Assembly (NCBI RefSeq): GCF_005222845.1 | Contig: NZ_STFZ01000018.1 | Coordinates: 434,001-498,000, forward strand | DNA: 64,000 bases | Direction: 5' to 3' | DNA from: Rhizobium sp. FY34 | GTDB taxonomy: Bacteria; Pseudomonadota; Alphaproteobacteria; Rhizobiales; Rhizobiaceae | Shown: piece after piece, positions 24,936 to 34,744 of the stretch | Layout: each line of letters starts with the position of its first letter | Numbering within the stretch: position 1 is the stretch's first letter | Translations under genes and position numbers: made by a program | Notes under the pieces: generated by a model | The model's database searches: none | What the model saw: only the letters and a program-made list of their open reading frames with translations | Told to the model about the DNA's origin: nothing

Positions 24936-25967
24936 TCAGACGCGCAGGATCGACAGCTCGGTTTTGCCCGGTCCTTCGTCAAATGTGGCGGTACCGGCAT
25001 GCTGGAATGTCAGCCGGTCAGCAGCGTAGAGCTGGAAAACGCCACTGGCATGGATGGTCAGCGGAACGGCGGTTGGCCCGCGCAGCGCAAGCAGCGTCGT
25101 TGCCGCATTGCGCCGGACATTGACCGTATAGCCGGAGGATGCCGTCGCCGTGATATTGGCGCAGATGAGGTAGAGCCCGTCCGCCGGAACGGTCAGCGCA
25201 TTGCCGCCGCCAGCCGCCGCCAGACCCAGCGTCACGCCGCCTTGCTGGAGCGCAAGCGTCGTGAAGCCTGTTTCAGCGCCGGCTGCCGGTGCGGACGTGC
25301 CGGCCGTGCGGTGCGCGCGTGCCAAAGGCGCATTCGGCAGAGTGACACGACCGCCGCCGTCGATGGTAAGGCCGGTATTCCAGCTGCTGCCATCGGCACT
25401 CACTTTCACGGAAAACTGGTCATTGCCGGCAAGGCCCATTTCGGCCCGGCCGGACCAGCCGCTCTGGTAAAGCAGTGAGGCCGTATCGCCGATGCCGGCC
25501 TTGTTGATTTTCAGCTGATGGCCGGCGCCGGCATTGTTGAGAAGGGTTGCAGGCGAGGTGACCGCCAGCCGGTTGGTCAGGTCCGGCGTTGCGCCGACGC
25601 CGAGCATCGATGGCGCCAGTGTTGCGGGCAGAGCCGGGCGCTCCCAGATACTGCCTGAGAACACTTTGATGGCGCCGGCATCCCTGAACCAGGCAAGATA
25701 GCCGGGGCGCGGCGCGGCAAACAGCCAGCGTCCATCCTCGAAGATGGCAATGGTGCCAGCGCGTCCGCTCCAGGCGCCCGATGGGGTGCCGATCACCGAA
25801 AAGCGCTGGCCTTCCTGGGGCAGGCCGGGCGGTGCCGCACCCTCATATTCGATGATCAGCTGCACCAGCCGGTCGAGGATGACGAGGGCCTCGTTATGGG
25901 TAACGTGCTTCTGCGCCTGCGAAGGCAGGATGAAGGGCAGGGCAAGATTTGCGGTAGTATCGGCCAT
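24936..25967 (-). CDS. DUF2793 phage/GTA-tail-like protein
   Basis: 343 residues. The first 100 residues match DUF2793: LALPFILPSQAQKHVTHNEA, then GTIAIFEDGRWLFAAPRPGY and GSIWERP. The middle is Gly/Ala-rich with VSADGSSWNTGLTIDGGGRV, as in phage fibre proteins. The last roughly 120 residues look like a C1q/TNF-type beta sandwich (LTVPADGLYLICANITATAS). DUF2793 proteins occur in tail fibres of alphaproteobacterial phages and gene transfer agents. No other phage gene is here, so it is either a lone fibre gene of a dispersed particle or a cell-surface adhesin. Confidence 0.75.
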   Translation of the reverse strand: MADTTANLALPFILPSQAQKHVTHNEALVILDRLVQLIIEYEGAAPPGLPQEGQRFSVIGTPSGAWSGRAGTIAIFEDGRWLFAAPRPGYLAWFRDAGAIKVFSGSIWERPALPATLAPSMLGVGATPDLTNRLAVTSPATLLNNAGAGHQLKINKAGIGDTASLLYQSGWSGRAEMGLAGNDQFSVKVSADGSSWNTGLTIDGGGRVTLPNAPLARAHRTAGTSAPAAGAETGFTTLALQQGGVTLGLAAAGGGNALTVPADGLYLICANITATASSGYTVNVRRNAATTLLALRGPTAVPLTIHASGVFQLYAADRLTFQHAGTATFDEGPGKTELSILRV

Positions 25968-26220
25968 GGAAATGCGCTCCGCTCGGGTTTCGCATCAAGA
26001 ATAGCCGCAGGCGTCGAGGCGGGGAGGCCATGCCGCCCAAGCCCTTGATAAACATGAGGCACGATCAGGGATTTATCCCCAGGCCGTGCGGCGTGGCAGA
26101 GGGGCCACGGTGGCGATCTTCCTGTCTTGCAGCAGTACAACCTGCTCTTTGGCGCCCGGATTGCGCTTGTCCTTTGTGGTGCATGTGCGAAGGTGAGACG
26201 CATACAGTCAGGGTATTGAA

Positions 26221-27474
26221 ATGCGCTATTCCGCTCTCGAGATCGTCCGGCAAGCCTTTTCCGGCAACCGCAACTGGAAGCCCGCCTGGCGCGAACCGCA
26301 GCCCAAGCCGCATTATGATGTGATCATTGTCGGCGGTGGCGGCCATGGCCTGGCGACGGCCTATTATCTGGCCAAGGAATTCGGTATCACCAATGTCGCC
26401 GTTCTCGAAAAGGGCTATCTCGGCTCCGGCAATATCGGCCGCAACACCACGATTATCCGCTCCAATTACATGCTGGAGGGCAATGAGCCCTTCTACGAGT
26501 TTTCCATGAAACTGTGGGAAGGGCTGGAGCAGGACTTCAACTACAATGCGATGGTCTCGCAGCGCGGCATCGTCAATCTCTTCCATTCCGATGGACAGCG
26601 CGATGCCTATGCGCGGCGCGGCAATGCCATGAAGATGCATGGCGTCGAGGCCGCTCTTCTGGATCGAGAAGGGGTGCGCAAGATGATGCCCTACCTCAAT
26701 TTCGACCATGCCCGTTTTCCGATCCTCGGCGGTCTCTATCAGAAGCGCGCCGGCACTGCCCGGCATGATGCGGTCGCCTGGGGCTATGGTCGCGGCGCTG
26801 ACATGCGCGGCGTCGATATCATCCAGCAGTGCGAGGTGAACGGCATTCGTCGCGATGAGAGCGGCCTTGTGACGGGCGTTGAAACCTCGAAGGGTTTCAT
26901 TGGCTGCAACAGGCTGGCACTGGCCACGGCCGGGCATACGTCTGTGACGGGAAAGATGGCCGGGCTCGACCTGCCGATCGAGACGCATGTGCTGCAGGCC
27001 TTTGTCTCGGAAGGGCTGAAACCGGTGATCCACAATGTCATCACCTATGGTGCCGGGCACTTCTACATCTCGCAGTCCGACAAGGGCGGCTTGGTATTCG
27101 GCGCCGATATCGACTATTATTCCTCCTATGCCCAGCGCGGCAATCTGGCCACTGTCGAGCATACGATCGAGGAAGGGGTATCGCTGATCCCCGGTCTGTC
27201 GCGAGCCCGCGTGCTGCGCGCCTGGGGCGGCGTGATGGACATGTCGATGGACGGCTCGCCGATCATCGACAAGACGCCGATCGCCAACCTCTATCTCAAC
27301 TGCGGCTGGTGCTATGGCGGTTTCAAGGCGACACCCGCCTCCGGCTTCTGCTTCGCCCATCTGATTGCCAAGGATGAGCCCCATTACACGGCGCGGCTTT
27401 TGCGCCTGGATCGCTTCGAGCGCGGCCTTGCCATCGACGAGGGCGGCAAGGGCCCGCAGCCGAACCTGCATTGA
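26221..27474 (+). CDS. soxB: Sarcosine oxidase subunit beta
   Basis: 417 residues, full length. An FAD-binding DAO domain begins at about residue 33 (DVIIVGGGGHGLATAYYLAK); NIGRNTTIIRSNY follows, and near the end GWCYGGFKATPASG. In heterotetrameric sarcosine oxidase this subunit carries the covalent FMN/FAD site that oxidises sarcosine to glycine, formaldehyde (as methylene-THF) and H2O2. It is the first gene of soxBDAG, 12 bp before soxD. The divergent DUF2793 gene leaves 253 bp for its promoter. Confidence 0.95.
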   Translation: MRYSALEIVRQAFSGNRNWKPAWREPQPKPHYDVIIVGGGGHGLATAYYLAKEFGITNVAVLEKGYLGSGNIGRNTTIIRSNYMLEGNEPFYEFSMKLWEGLEQDFNYNAMVSQRGIVNLFHSDGQRDAYARRGNAMKMHGVEAALLDREGVRKMMPYLNFDHARFPILGGLYQKRAGTARHDAVAWGYGRGADMRGVDIIQQCEVNGIRRDESGLVTGVETSKGFIGCNRLALATAGHTSVTGKMAGLDLPIETHVLQAFVSEGLKPVIHNVITYGAGHFYISQSDKGGLVFGADIDYYSSYAQRGNLATVEHTIEEGVSLIPGLSRARVLRAWGGVMDMSMDGSPIIDKTPIANLYLNCGWCYGGFKATPASGFCFAHLIAKDEPHYTARLLRLDRFERGLAIDEGGKGPQPNLH

Positions 27475-27486
27475 CGAGATGATATC

Positions 27487-27777
27487 ATGGCAAGCCTGAT
27501 CACCTGTCCCCATTGTGGGGTTCGCCCCAAGGAAGAATTCTCGATCCGCGGCGATGCGGTGCCGGTGCGTCCGGCGCCCAATGCGTCTGACGAGACCTGG
27601 AACCGCTATGTCTTCGTGCGTGACAACCCCAAGGGTGTCATTCGCGAATACTGGCATCATGTTTCCGGCTGCCGTCGCTATCTGGTGGTCGAGCGCGACA
27701 ATGTCAGTCACGCGGTGTTGTCCGTGACCGATGCGACTGTGGCTGGGCGCGCGGGCCAGAAGGAGGGGGTACGATGA
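27487..27777 (+). CDS. soxD: Sarcosine oxidase subunit delta
   Basis: 96 residues. The zinc-binding pattern CPHCGVRPKEEF at the N-terminus and the later HHVSGCRRYLVVERD (His and Cys ligands) define SoxD, the small structural subunit of the four-subunit enzyme. It lies between soxB and soxA and its stop overlaps the soxA start by four bases (ATGA), so subunit translation is coupled. Confidence 0.95.
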   Translation: MASLITCPHCGVRPKEEFSIRGDAVPVRPAPNASDETWNRYVFVRDNPKGVIREYWHHVSGCRRYLVVERDNVSHAVLSVTDATVAGRAGQKEGVR

Positions 27778-30731
27778 GTTCGTTTCGGCTTTCCTCCGGC
27801 GGTATCGTCAACCGTGGCAATGCCATCTCGTACACCTTCGACGGCAAGGCGATGCGCGGCTTCGAGGGCGATACGCTGGCCTCTGCACTGCTTGCCAATG
27901 GCGAAATGCTGGTTGGCCGCAGCTTCAAATATCACCGCCCGCGCGGCATCGTGACGGCAGGTGCCGCCGAGCCGAATGCGCTGGTGACGATCGGCGAGGG
28001 CGCACGCCGCGAACCGAATACGCGGGCAACCGTTGCCGAGCTTTACGACGGGCTGACGGCTGCAAGCCAGAACCGCTGGCCGTCACTCAGATACGATATC
28101 GGCAGCGTCAATGGCCTCTTGTCGCCCTTCCTGTCGGCGGGCTTCTACTACAAGACCTTCATGTGGCCGAAAGCCTTCTGGGAAAAGCTCTACGAGCCGC
28201 TGATCCGCCGGGCCGCAGGTCTTGGCCGCATCGTGACCGAGGCTGATCCGGACCGCTACGAGAAGGCCTGGGCGCATTGCGACCTTCTGGTGGTGGGGGC
28301 CGGACCGACAGGGCTGATGGCGGCTTTGGCGGCGGGACGCGCCGGTGCGCGGGTGATCCTGGCGCATGAGGATTTTCGCTTCGGCGGCTCGCTGCTGTGC
28401 GAAAAGCTCAACATTGGCGGTGTGCCGGCGGACGAGTTTGCAAGAGCGATCGTTGATGAGCTTGTGAGCCTGCCGAATGTGACGCTGATGGCGCGCACCA
28501 CCGTCTTCGGCTGGTATGACGACATGGTCTTCGGCGCGGTGGAAAAGGTGCAAAAGCACGTGGCCCGCCCAAGCGCTGATCTGCCGGTCGAGCGGCTCTG
28601 GCGCATCGTGGCCAAGCGCGCCATCCTGGCCTCTGGCGCGGAAGAGCGCCCGCTGGTGTTTGGCGGCAATGACCGGCCCGGCGTGATGATGGCTGAGGGC
28701 GCCCGTATCTATCTCAACCGCTATGGCGTCGCGATTGGCCGCAAGGTCGCCGTCTTTACCAATGGCGGTTCCGGCTATGGGCTGGCGCGCGACCTGATGG
28801 CAGCCGGTGTCGAGGTGACGGCGCTCATTGATCCGCGTCGCGATAGTGGCGATGCCGTGCCCGAGGGTTTGCGCGTTCTGCGCGGTGCGGGCGTGATCGC
28901 CACCACGGGGCATCTGTCGCTGAAGGGCATGATTGCCGAGCGATCCGGTTATGAGGAAGCGATCGACTGCGATGCGCTTGCCATGTCCGGCGGCTGGTCG
29001 CCCATCGTGCATCTTCTGTGCCAGCGCGGTGCAAAGCCCGTCTGGTCGGACGAAAAACAGGCATTTCTCGCCCCCGATTTTGGTTCGGCCTTTGTGGCAG
29101 CCGGCAGTGCCGCGGGCCTTGCCGCACTTTCCGAATGCCTGAAGGATGGCGCCGACAAGGCGATAGCGCTCTGTCGCGATCTGGGCTTTGCCGCCTACGA
29201 GATGGACATGCCCGAGGTTGAAGGCGCCTATGATCCGGCCTTTGCATCGCTCTGGTATATGCCGGGCTCCAGGGGCAAGGCCTTTGTCGATTTCCAGAAC
29301 GATGTGACCGTTGCCGATCTTGCGCTGTCGCAGCGTGAGGCCTTTGGCCATGTGGAGCATACCAAGCGCTATACGACCGCCGGCATGGCAACCGACCAGG
29401 GCAAGCTTGGCAATGTCAACGCTATTGGCATTATTGCCGGCATGCGCGGCATGTCGCCCGCCGACATCGGCACCACCACCTTCCGGCCCTTCTACACGCC
29501 CGTTTCCTTTGGTGCGCTGGCCGGCACGGCGAGGGGGGAACATTCACGCCCCGTGCGCCGCTCGCCGCTGCATGGCTGGGCTGCCAAAAATGGTGCGGTC
29601 TTTGTCGAATCCGGGCTCTGGCATCGCTCTTCCTGGTTCCCGCGCGAAGGTGAAAAGACCTGGCGCGAGGCGGTTGATCGGGAAGTGAAAACCGTTCGCT
29701 CCAGCGCCGGGCTCTGCGATGTCTCGACGCTCGGCAAGATCGAGATCTTCGGGGCAGGCGCTGGGGAATTCCTCAACCGCGTCTACAGCAACAATTTTCT
29801 GAAACTGCCGGTCGGCAAGGCGCGCTATGGCCTGATGCTGCGTGAGGATGGCATCGTCTATGATGACGGCACGACCAGCCGGCTTTCGGAAAACCATTAT
29901 GTGCTGACCACGACCACGGCCTATGCCGCAGAGGTGATGGCGCATCTGGAATTTGCCGCCCAGACGCTCTTTCCTCATCTCGACGTGCGGTTTGCCTCCT
30001 CGTCCGACCAATGGGCGCAGATGTCGCTGGCCGGGCCGAAAGCCCGCATCATCCTGCAGCGGCTGGTGGAAGATGATCTATCGAATGCCGCCTTCCCGTT
30101 TCTTGCCGCCCGCGAGGTGACCCTGAAGGGCGGGCTTGCTGCGCGCCTCTTCCGCATCTCGTTTTCCGGCGAACTGGCCTATGAACTGGCTGTGCCTGCC
30201 GGCTATGGCGAGGCGGTGGCGGATGCGATCATGGAGGCCGGGCAGGGCGATGGCATCTGCGCCTATGGCGTCGAAGCGCTGAACGTGCTGCGCATCGAAA
30301 AGGGCCATGTGACGCATAACGAGCTGGAAGGCCGCACCACCGCCGATGATGTGGGGCTTGGCCGCATGATGGCGATGCAGAAGCCGGATTTTATCGGCAA
30401 GCGGCTCTCCACGCGCTTTGGTCTCACCGCTGCCGACCGGCTGCAAATGGTGGGTCTGAAGCCGGTCGAAGCCGATGGCGAGATCAAGGCCGGTGCGCAT
30501 CTTCTGAAGGAAAACGCCAAGCCGTCCATGATCAATGATCAGGGCTTTGTCTCGTCTGCCTGCTATTCGCCGACGCTTGGCTCCCACATTGCGCTTGCCA
30601 TGCTGAAATCCGGGCGCGAGCGGTTTGGCGAAAAGATCGTTGTTTGGGATGCGCTGCGCGGCCAGGAATTGCTGGCGGAAGTCTGCGCGCCGGTGTTTGT
30701 CGATCCCGACAATCTGAAACTGCATGTGTGA
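27774..30731 (+). CDS. soxA: Sarcosine oxidase subunit alpha
   Basis: 985 residues. An N-terminal ferredoxin-like domain without iron ligands (ISYTFDGKAMRGFEGDTLAS) is followed at about residue 167 by a Rossmann domain with LLVVGAGPTGLMAALAAGRA, which binds NAD. From about residue 595 there is a GcvT/aminomethyltransferase domain that binds tetrahydrofolate and captures the methylene group. It pairs with SoxB, SoxD and SoxG encoded around it. In several bacteria the cluster sits with glyA and purU; here these are absent. Confidence 0.95.
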   Translation: MSSFRLSSGGIVNRGNAISYTFDGKAMRGFEGDTLASALLANGEMLVGRSFKYHRPRGIVTAGAAEPNALVTIGEGARREPNTRATVAELYDGLTAASQNRWPSLRYDIGSVNGLLSPFLSAGFYYKTFMWPKAFWEKLYEPLIRRAAGLGRIVTEADPDRYEKAWAHCDLLVVGAGPTGLMAALAAGRAGARVILAHEDFRFGGSLLCEKLNIGGVPADEFARAIVDELVSLPNVTLMARTTVFGWYDDMVFGAVEKVQKHVARPSADLPVERLWRIVAKRAILASGAEERPLVFGGNDRPGVMMAEGARIYLNRYGVAIGRKVAVFTNGGSGYGLARDLMAAGVEVTALIDPRRDSGDAVPEGLRVLRGAGVIATTGHLSLKGMIAERSGYEEAIDCDALAMSGGWSPIVHLLCQRGAKPVWSDEKQAFLAPDFGSAFVAAGSAAGLAALSECLKDGADKAIALCRDLGFAAYEMDMPEVEGAYDPAFASLWYMPGSRGKAFVDFQNDVTVADLALSQREAFGHVEHTKRYTTAGMATDQGKLGNVNAIGIIAGMRGMSPADIGTTTFRPFYTPVSFGALAGTARGEHSRPVRRSPLHGWAAKNGAVFVESGLWHRSSWFPREGEKTWREAVDREVKTVRSSAGLCDVSTLGKIEIFGAGAGEFLNRVYSNNFLKLPVGKARYGLMLREDGIVYDDGTTSRLSENHYVLTTTTAYAAEVMAHLEFAAQTLFPHLDVRFASSSDQWAQMSLAGPKARIILQRLVEDDLSNAAFPFLAAREVTLKGGLAARLFRISFSGELAYELAVPAGYGEAVADAIMEAGQGDGICAYGVEALNVLRIEKGHVTHNELEGRTTADDVGLGRMMAMQKPDFIGKRLSTRFGLTAADRLQMVGLKPVEADGEIKAGAHLLKENAKPSMINDQGFVSSACYSPTLGSHIALAMLKSGRERFGEKIVVWDALRGQELLAEVCAPVFVDPDNLKLHV

Positions 30732-30743
30732 GGGAAAGAACCG

Positions 30744-31289
30744 ATGACCATTTCCTTTGCCCACCGTCATGTGCTGGAAGATCACATCATTGGCTTTGAA
30801 ATGAAGCCGAATGCCCATCACCTGAGTGTTTCCCGCCGCCCGACCATCGTCACGGTGCTCGCGCATGCCGAGGCCGAGGAGGATGTGCAGCTGGCGCTCG
30901 ACCTTCTGGAGGATGTCTCGATCCGCAGCTGCGGCCCGTGCGAGTGGCTCGCCGTGTCGCAATCGTCATCGCCCGAGGCGCTGCTGCGGCTCCTGCGTGC
31001 CATTCCCGGCAGCTCGGCTTTCGACCAGAGCGACGGGCGCGTGCTCATGCAGATCTCTGGGCCTGATGTGCGCCGCATCCTCGCCAAATGCGTGGGCATA
31101 GATCTGCATGCCGATGTGTTTGCTGTGGGTGCCAGCGGCAATATGCTGATTGCCCATGTGGCCGGCAATCTGGCGCGTAGCGGGCCAGACAGTTTCGAGA
31201 TCATCGTGCCGCGTTCCTATGCCGGCACGGTGTTCGAAGAGTTGAAGGAAATGGGCCGCGAATTTGCCCTGACGGCTGCATTCGGGTGA
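30744..31289 (+). CDS. soxG: Sarcosine oxidase subunit gamma
   Basis: 181 residues, the usual SoxG size, with VTVLAHAEAEEDVQLALDLL-like helix and QISGPDVRRILAKCVGIDLH. SoxG resembles the THF-side domain of GcvT and completes the oxidase. It follows soxA by 12 bp. The name rests on position and size as much as sequence, since the subunit is variable. Confidence 0.88.
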   Translation: MTISFAHRHVLEDHIIGFEMKPNAHHLSVSRRPTIVTVLAHAEAEEDVQLALDLLEDVSIRSCGPCEWLAVSQSSSPEALLRLLRAIPGSSAFDQSDGRVLMQISGPDVRRILAKCVGIDLHADVFAVGASGNMLIAHVAGNLARSGPDSFEIIVPRSYAGTVFEELKEMGREFALTAAFG

Positions 31290-31374
31290 GGTGTGAGCGC
31301 ATGGGCCTAAGGAACTGCTACCCCACGTAAATCATCTGTGGCATGATAGGAAACAGTTGGAAAAGGTCCGTGCC

Positions 31375-31656
31375 ATGCAGGGTTCTCGCTCACTCAACAT
31401 TATCCTGCCAGCCGATCTGGCGGATATGGTGGCGTCAAAGGTCGCATCCGGCGAATATGCCAGCGAAAGCGAAGTCATTCGTGAGGGGCTTTTGTCGCTC
31501 GTCTCCAAGGACGAGGAGATGGAGCGCTGGCTTCTGGATGAGGTTGCCCCGGCCTATGATCGCTACAAACAGGATCCGGCCCGCGCCCTGCCTATCGATG
31601 ATGCAATGACGAGGCTTGATGCCCGCATTGCCGCCCTGGAGAGCCAACGGTCGTGA
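31375..31656 (+). CDS. ParD-type ribbon-helix-helix antitoxin
   Basis: 93 residues. The N-terminal RHH domain SRSLNIILPADLADMVASKV, then GEYASESEVIREGL, is typical of ParD, which binds its own promoter. The C-terminal helix (IDDAMTRLDARIAALESQ) neutralises the toxin. GGAAAAGG precedes the ATG at 31375. It overlaps the toxin start by four bases, so this is a normal type II pair. Confidence 0.88.
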   Translation: MQGSRSLNIILPADLADMVASKVASGEYASESEVIREGLLSLVSKDEEMERWLLDEVAPAYDRYKQDPARALPIDDAMTRLDARIAALESQRS

Positions 31657-31949
31657 AGACCTATTCCGTTCGCCTGACACCCGAGGCCGAAGCGGATCTT
31701 TTCGACATCTATCTCTACATCCGCGATGCGTCAGGGTCTGCAGTGCTTGCGGCGAATTACCTGTCGAGGCTCCGTCGGTTTCTCTCGGCTTTGGAGATCG
31801 CCCCTGAACGCGGCACGATCCGCACGGATGTGCGCGAAGGGTTGCGCATCATCGGTTTCGAGCGGGCCGCCAGCATTGCCTTTGTTGTTGAAAACGAGAA
31901 CGTCGTCATTCTGCGGATAGCCTATCGGGGCAAGCTTCTGGGGCTTTAA
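31653..31949 (+). CDS. ParE-type toxin
   Basis: 98 residues from a GTG start overlapping the ParD stop (GTGA). It has the RelE/ParE fold: YSVRLTPEAEADLFDIYLYI near the start, GLRIIGFERAASIAFVVEN and VVILRIAYRGKLL at the end. ParE toxins usually poison DNA gyrase. The pair sits between soxG and the DMGDH-like gene and might have entered as a small module. It looks intact. Confidence 0.88.
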   Translation: MKTYSVRLTPEAEADLFDIYLYIRDASGSAVLAANYLSRLRRFLSALEIAPERGTIRTDVREGLRIIGFERAASIAFVVENENVVILRIAYRGKLLGL

Positions 31950-32098
31950 GCGGTCTTGGTCTTTGGGGCAAAGCGCACGCCACCGCCTTCTCCGCAGTGA
32001 CGCAAACGGTACAGTTTCTTTCGTAAAAGCGACTATTGTCTGTCATGCGCAGTCACTAGGCTTCGCTCTATCGTCGTGCAGCAAAGGAATGTCTTTCT

Positions 32099-34525
32099 AT
32101 GAAAAACCATGCCAGGGTTGTCGTGATCGGTGGGGGTGTCGTCGGCTGCTCGGTGCTCTATCACCTGACGAAATTCGGCTGGACCGATGTCGTTCTGGTC
32201 GAGCGCGCCGAACTGACCTCCGGGTCCACCTGGCATGCGGCGGGTGGCATGCACACGATCAATGGCGATCCCAATGTTGCCAAGCTGCAGAAATATACGG
32301 TCGAACTCTACAAAGAGATCGAGGAATATTCCGGCCAGGATATCGGCTTGCACATGACCTCCGGCCTGATGCTGGCGGCCACGCCCGCGCGCTTCGACTG
32401 GCTGAAATCGCTGCTGGCCAAGGGCAAATATGCAGGCGGGGAAGCGCGCCTGATTTCGGTGGAGGAAGCCTATGAGATGATGCCGCTGCTTGATCCGACG
32501 CAATTCGTCGGTGCGGTGTTTGATCCGCACGAGGGGCATCTCGATCCTTACGGCACCACGCATGCCTATGCGAAATCGGCGAAGAAAAACGGTGCCGAGA
32601 TCTATCTGCACACCCGCGTCGAGGAATTGCAGCAGATGCCCGACGGCACCTGGCGGGTGATGACCAACAAGGGCGAAATCTATGCCGAGCATGTGGTGAA
32701 TGCGGCAGGCCTCTGGGCGCGCGAAGTGGGCCGCATGGTGGGGCTGGAACTGCCGGTGCTTGCTATGGAGCACATGTATCTCATCACCGAAGACATGCCG
32801 GAAGTTATCGATTTCAACCGCACGCGTGGTCGCGAACTGATGCATTGCGTCGATTTCGACGGCGAGCTCTACATTCGCCAGGAACGCAACGGCATGCTGA
32901 TGGGCACTTACGAGAAGGATTGCCGGCCCTGGTCTCCGCTCAAGACGCCCTGGGATTTCGGCCAGGAACTGCTGCCGGCCGATCTCGATCGCATTGCCGG
33001 TGAGCTGGAAGTGGGTTTCCGGCATTTCCCCGCCTTCAACAATGCCGGCATCAAGAAGGTCATCAACGGCCCCTTCACTTTCTCGCCGGATGGCAATCCG
33101 CTGGTCGGGCCGGTGCGCGGCTTGACGAATTTCTGGTCGGCCTGCGCGGTCATGGCCGGTTTCAGCCAGGGCGGCGGCGTGGGACTGGCGCTTGCCAACT
33201 GGATCATCGAGGGCGATCCGGGCTTTGATGTGTTTGCCATGGATGTCTGCCGCTATGGCGACTATGCAACGCTCACCTATACCAATGCCAAGGTGCGCGA
33301 AAATTATTCGCGCCGCTTCTCCATCCGCTATCCGAACGAGGAATTGCCGGCGGCGCGTCCGTTGCTGACAACGCCGATCTATGACCGGCTGAAGGGAGAG
33401 GGGGCAGTCTTCGGGGCTTCATATGGTCTTGAAACGCCGCTGTGGTTTGCGCCAAAGGGCGTCGAGGACGCATTCTCCTGGCGCCGGTCTGCCGATTTCG
33501 AACCGGTTGGTGCGGAAGCGCGGGCGGTGCGCCAAAGTGTCGGCCTTATGGAAATCTCCGGCTTTGCCAAATATTCGGTGAGCGGCGAGGGGGCGGCGGG
33601 CTGGCTCGACCTGATGCTGGCGGCCAAGCTGCCACCGGTCGGCAAGATGACACTTGCCCCCATGCTGAACGAGGCTGGCAAGCTGATCGGCGATTTCACG
33701 CTGGCCAATCTGGATGACGAGGAATTCATGCTGATCGGCTCTGGGATAGCCGAGGATTACCATATGCGCTGGTTTGAAGCGCATCTGCCGCGCGATGGCT
33801 CGGTGGAACTCAGCGCCCTTGGCCTTGGCCTTGTCGGGCTTGGGCTTGCCGGTCCGCAGTCGCGCGCCGTGCTGGAGAAACTGACGAAGAGTGACCTTTC
33901 CAACGAGGCCTTTCCCTTCATGACGATCGGCGAGCTGGAGCTGGGCATGGCGCCGGTTATGCTCGGGCGGGTCAGCTATACGGGTGATCTCGGCTATGAA
34001 ATCTGGATGCGGCCGGAATTCCAGCGCCACGTGTTCGAGGCGCTGATGGAGGCGGGCGCCGAATTCGGCATCACGCTGTTTGGCCTGCGGGCCTTGAATG
34101 CGCTTCGCCTGGAGAAGGGCTTTGGCAGCTGGGCGCGGGAATACCGCCCGCTCTATGGCCCGATGGAAGCCGGGCTTTCCCGCTTCATCGCCTTGAAAAA
34201 GGACGTCAATTTTATCGGCAAAATGGGCGCGATCGAGGAAAAGCTCGCCGGAGGCAGTTTGCGCCTCGTTACCTTCACAGTTGCCGCCACCGATGCCGAT
34301 GTTCTGGGAGACGAGCCGATTTCACTGAATGGCGAGGTGGTGGGCTGGGTCACCTCGGGTGGCTATGCGCATGGCTCAAGCGTTTCTGTCGCGCTCGGCT
34401 ATGTGCCGAAGGCGCATGCGGCCACGCAGGAAGGCTGGCAGATCGAGGTGCTGGGCCAGATGCTGGAAGCAAGATTGTGCTTGAAACCGCTCTTTGATCC
34501 GGAAGGTTTGCGCATGCGCGCATGA
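32099..34525 (+). CDS. Dimethylglycine/sarcosine dehydrogenase-like FAD-GcvT protein
   Basis: 808 residues. The N-terminal DAO/FAD domain starts VVVIGGGVVGCSVLYHLTKF, followed by SGSTWHAAGGMH, the usual context of the covalent-flavin His in the DMGDH family. From about residue 420 there is an FAO-type linker and a GcvT domain with GLRALNALRLEKGFGSWARE and FIGKMGAIEE. Such enzymes oxidise N-methyl groups of dimethylglycine or sarcosine and pass one-carbon units to THF. It lies 810 bp after soxG and before the liv transporter. The precise substrate is not assigned. An AAAGGA element lies before the ATG. Confidence 0.88.
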   Translation: MKNHARVVVIGGGVVGCSVLYHLTKFGWTDVVLVERAELTSGSTWHAAGGMHTINGDPNVAKLQKYTVELYKEIEEYSGQDIGLHMTSGLMLAATPARFDWLKSLLAKGKYAGGEARLISVEEAYEMMPLLDPTQFVGAVFDPHEGHLDPYGTTHAYAKSAKKNGAEIYLHTRVEELQQMPDGTWRVMTNKGEIYAEHVVNAAGLWAREVGRMVGLELPVLAMEHMYLITEDMPEVIDFNRTRGRELMHCVDFDGELYIRQERNGMLMGTYEKDCRPWSPLKTPWDFGQELLPADLDRIAGELEVGFRHFPAFNNAGIKKVINGPFTFSPDGNPLVGPVRGLTNFWSACAVMAGFSQGGGVGLALANWIIEGDPGFDVFAMDVCRYGDYATLTYTNAKVRENYSRRFSIRYPNEELPAARPLLTTPIYDRLKGEGAVFGASYGLETPLWFAPKGVEDAFSWRRSADFEPVGAEARAVRQSVGLMEISGFAKYSVSGEGAAGWLDLMLAAKLPPVGKMTLAPMLNEAGKLIGDFTLANLDDEEFMLIGSGIAEDYHMRWFEAHLPRDGSVELSALGLGLVGLGLAGPQSRAVLEKLTKSDLSNEAFPFMTIGELELGMAPVMLGRVSYTGDLGYEIWMRPEFQRHVFEALMEAGAEFGITLFGLRALNALRLEKGFGSWAREYRPLYGPMEAGLSRFIALKKDVNFIGKMGAIEEKLAGGSLRLVTFTVAATDADVLGDEPISLNGEVVGWVTSGGYAHGSSVSVALGYVPKAHAATQEGWQIEVLGQMLEARLCLKPLFDPEGLRMRA

Positions 34526-34744
34526 CTGGCGGCGCGTTTTTGCGCAGATCCTGCCGCATTTCTGGGACTGCTGTTGTTTAAGGCGCCAATTGAGGCAATG
34601 ACTGGGGGTTTTTGCCGTGTTCCCGCCTTTTTGACTTCACATTTCAATCGAAACCAGTATGAATTTTTTAAAACCTAAGAACCCGTAAGGGCCACACATA
34701 CAAGAGGCGCGGCTGAATATCGGACCGCGTCCGGGGGAAAATGA
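34526..34744. other. Upstream region of the liv operon
   Basis: 219 bp with no gene. An AT-rich stretch (GAATTTTTTAAAACC near 34661) is followed by GC-rich leader. It presumably holds the livH promoter; I could not fix convincing -35/-10 boxes. Confidence 0.4.

Noticed and set aside
26065..27711. 548-residue minus-strand frame over soxB and soxD
   Set aside because: Shadow of soxB; composition is that of reversed codons and it has no ribosome site.
28083..29543. 486-residue minus-strand frame over soxA
   Set aside because: Shadow of soxA for the same reasons.
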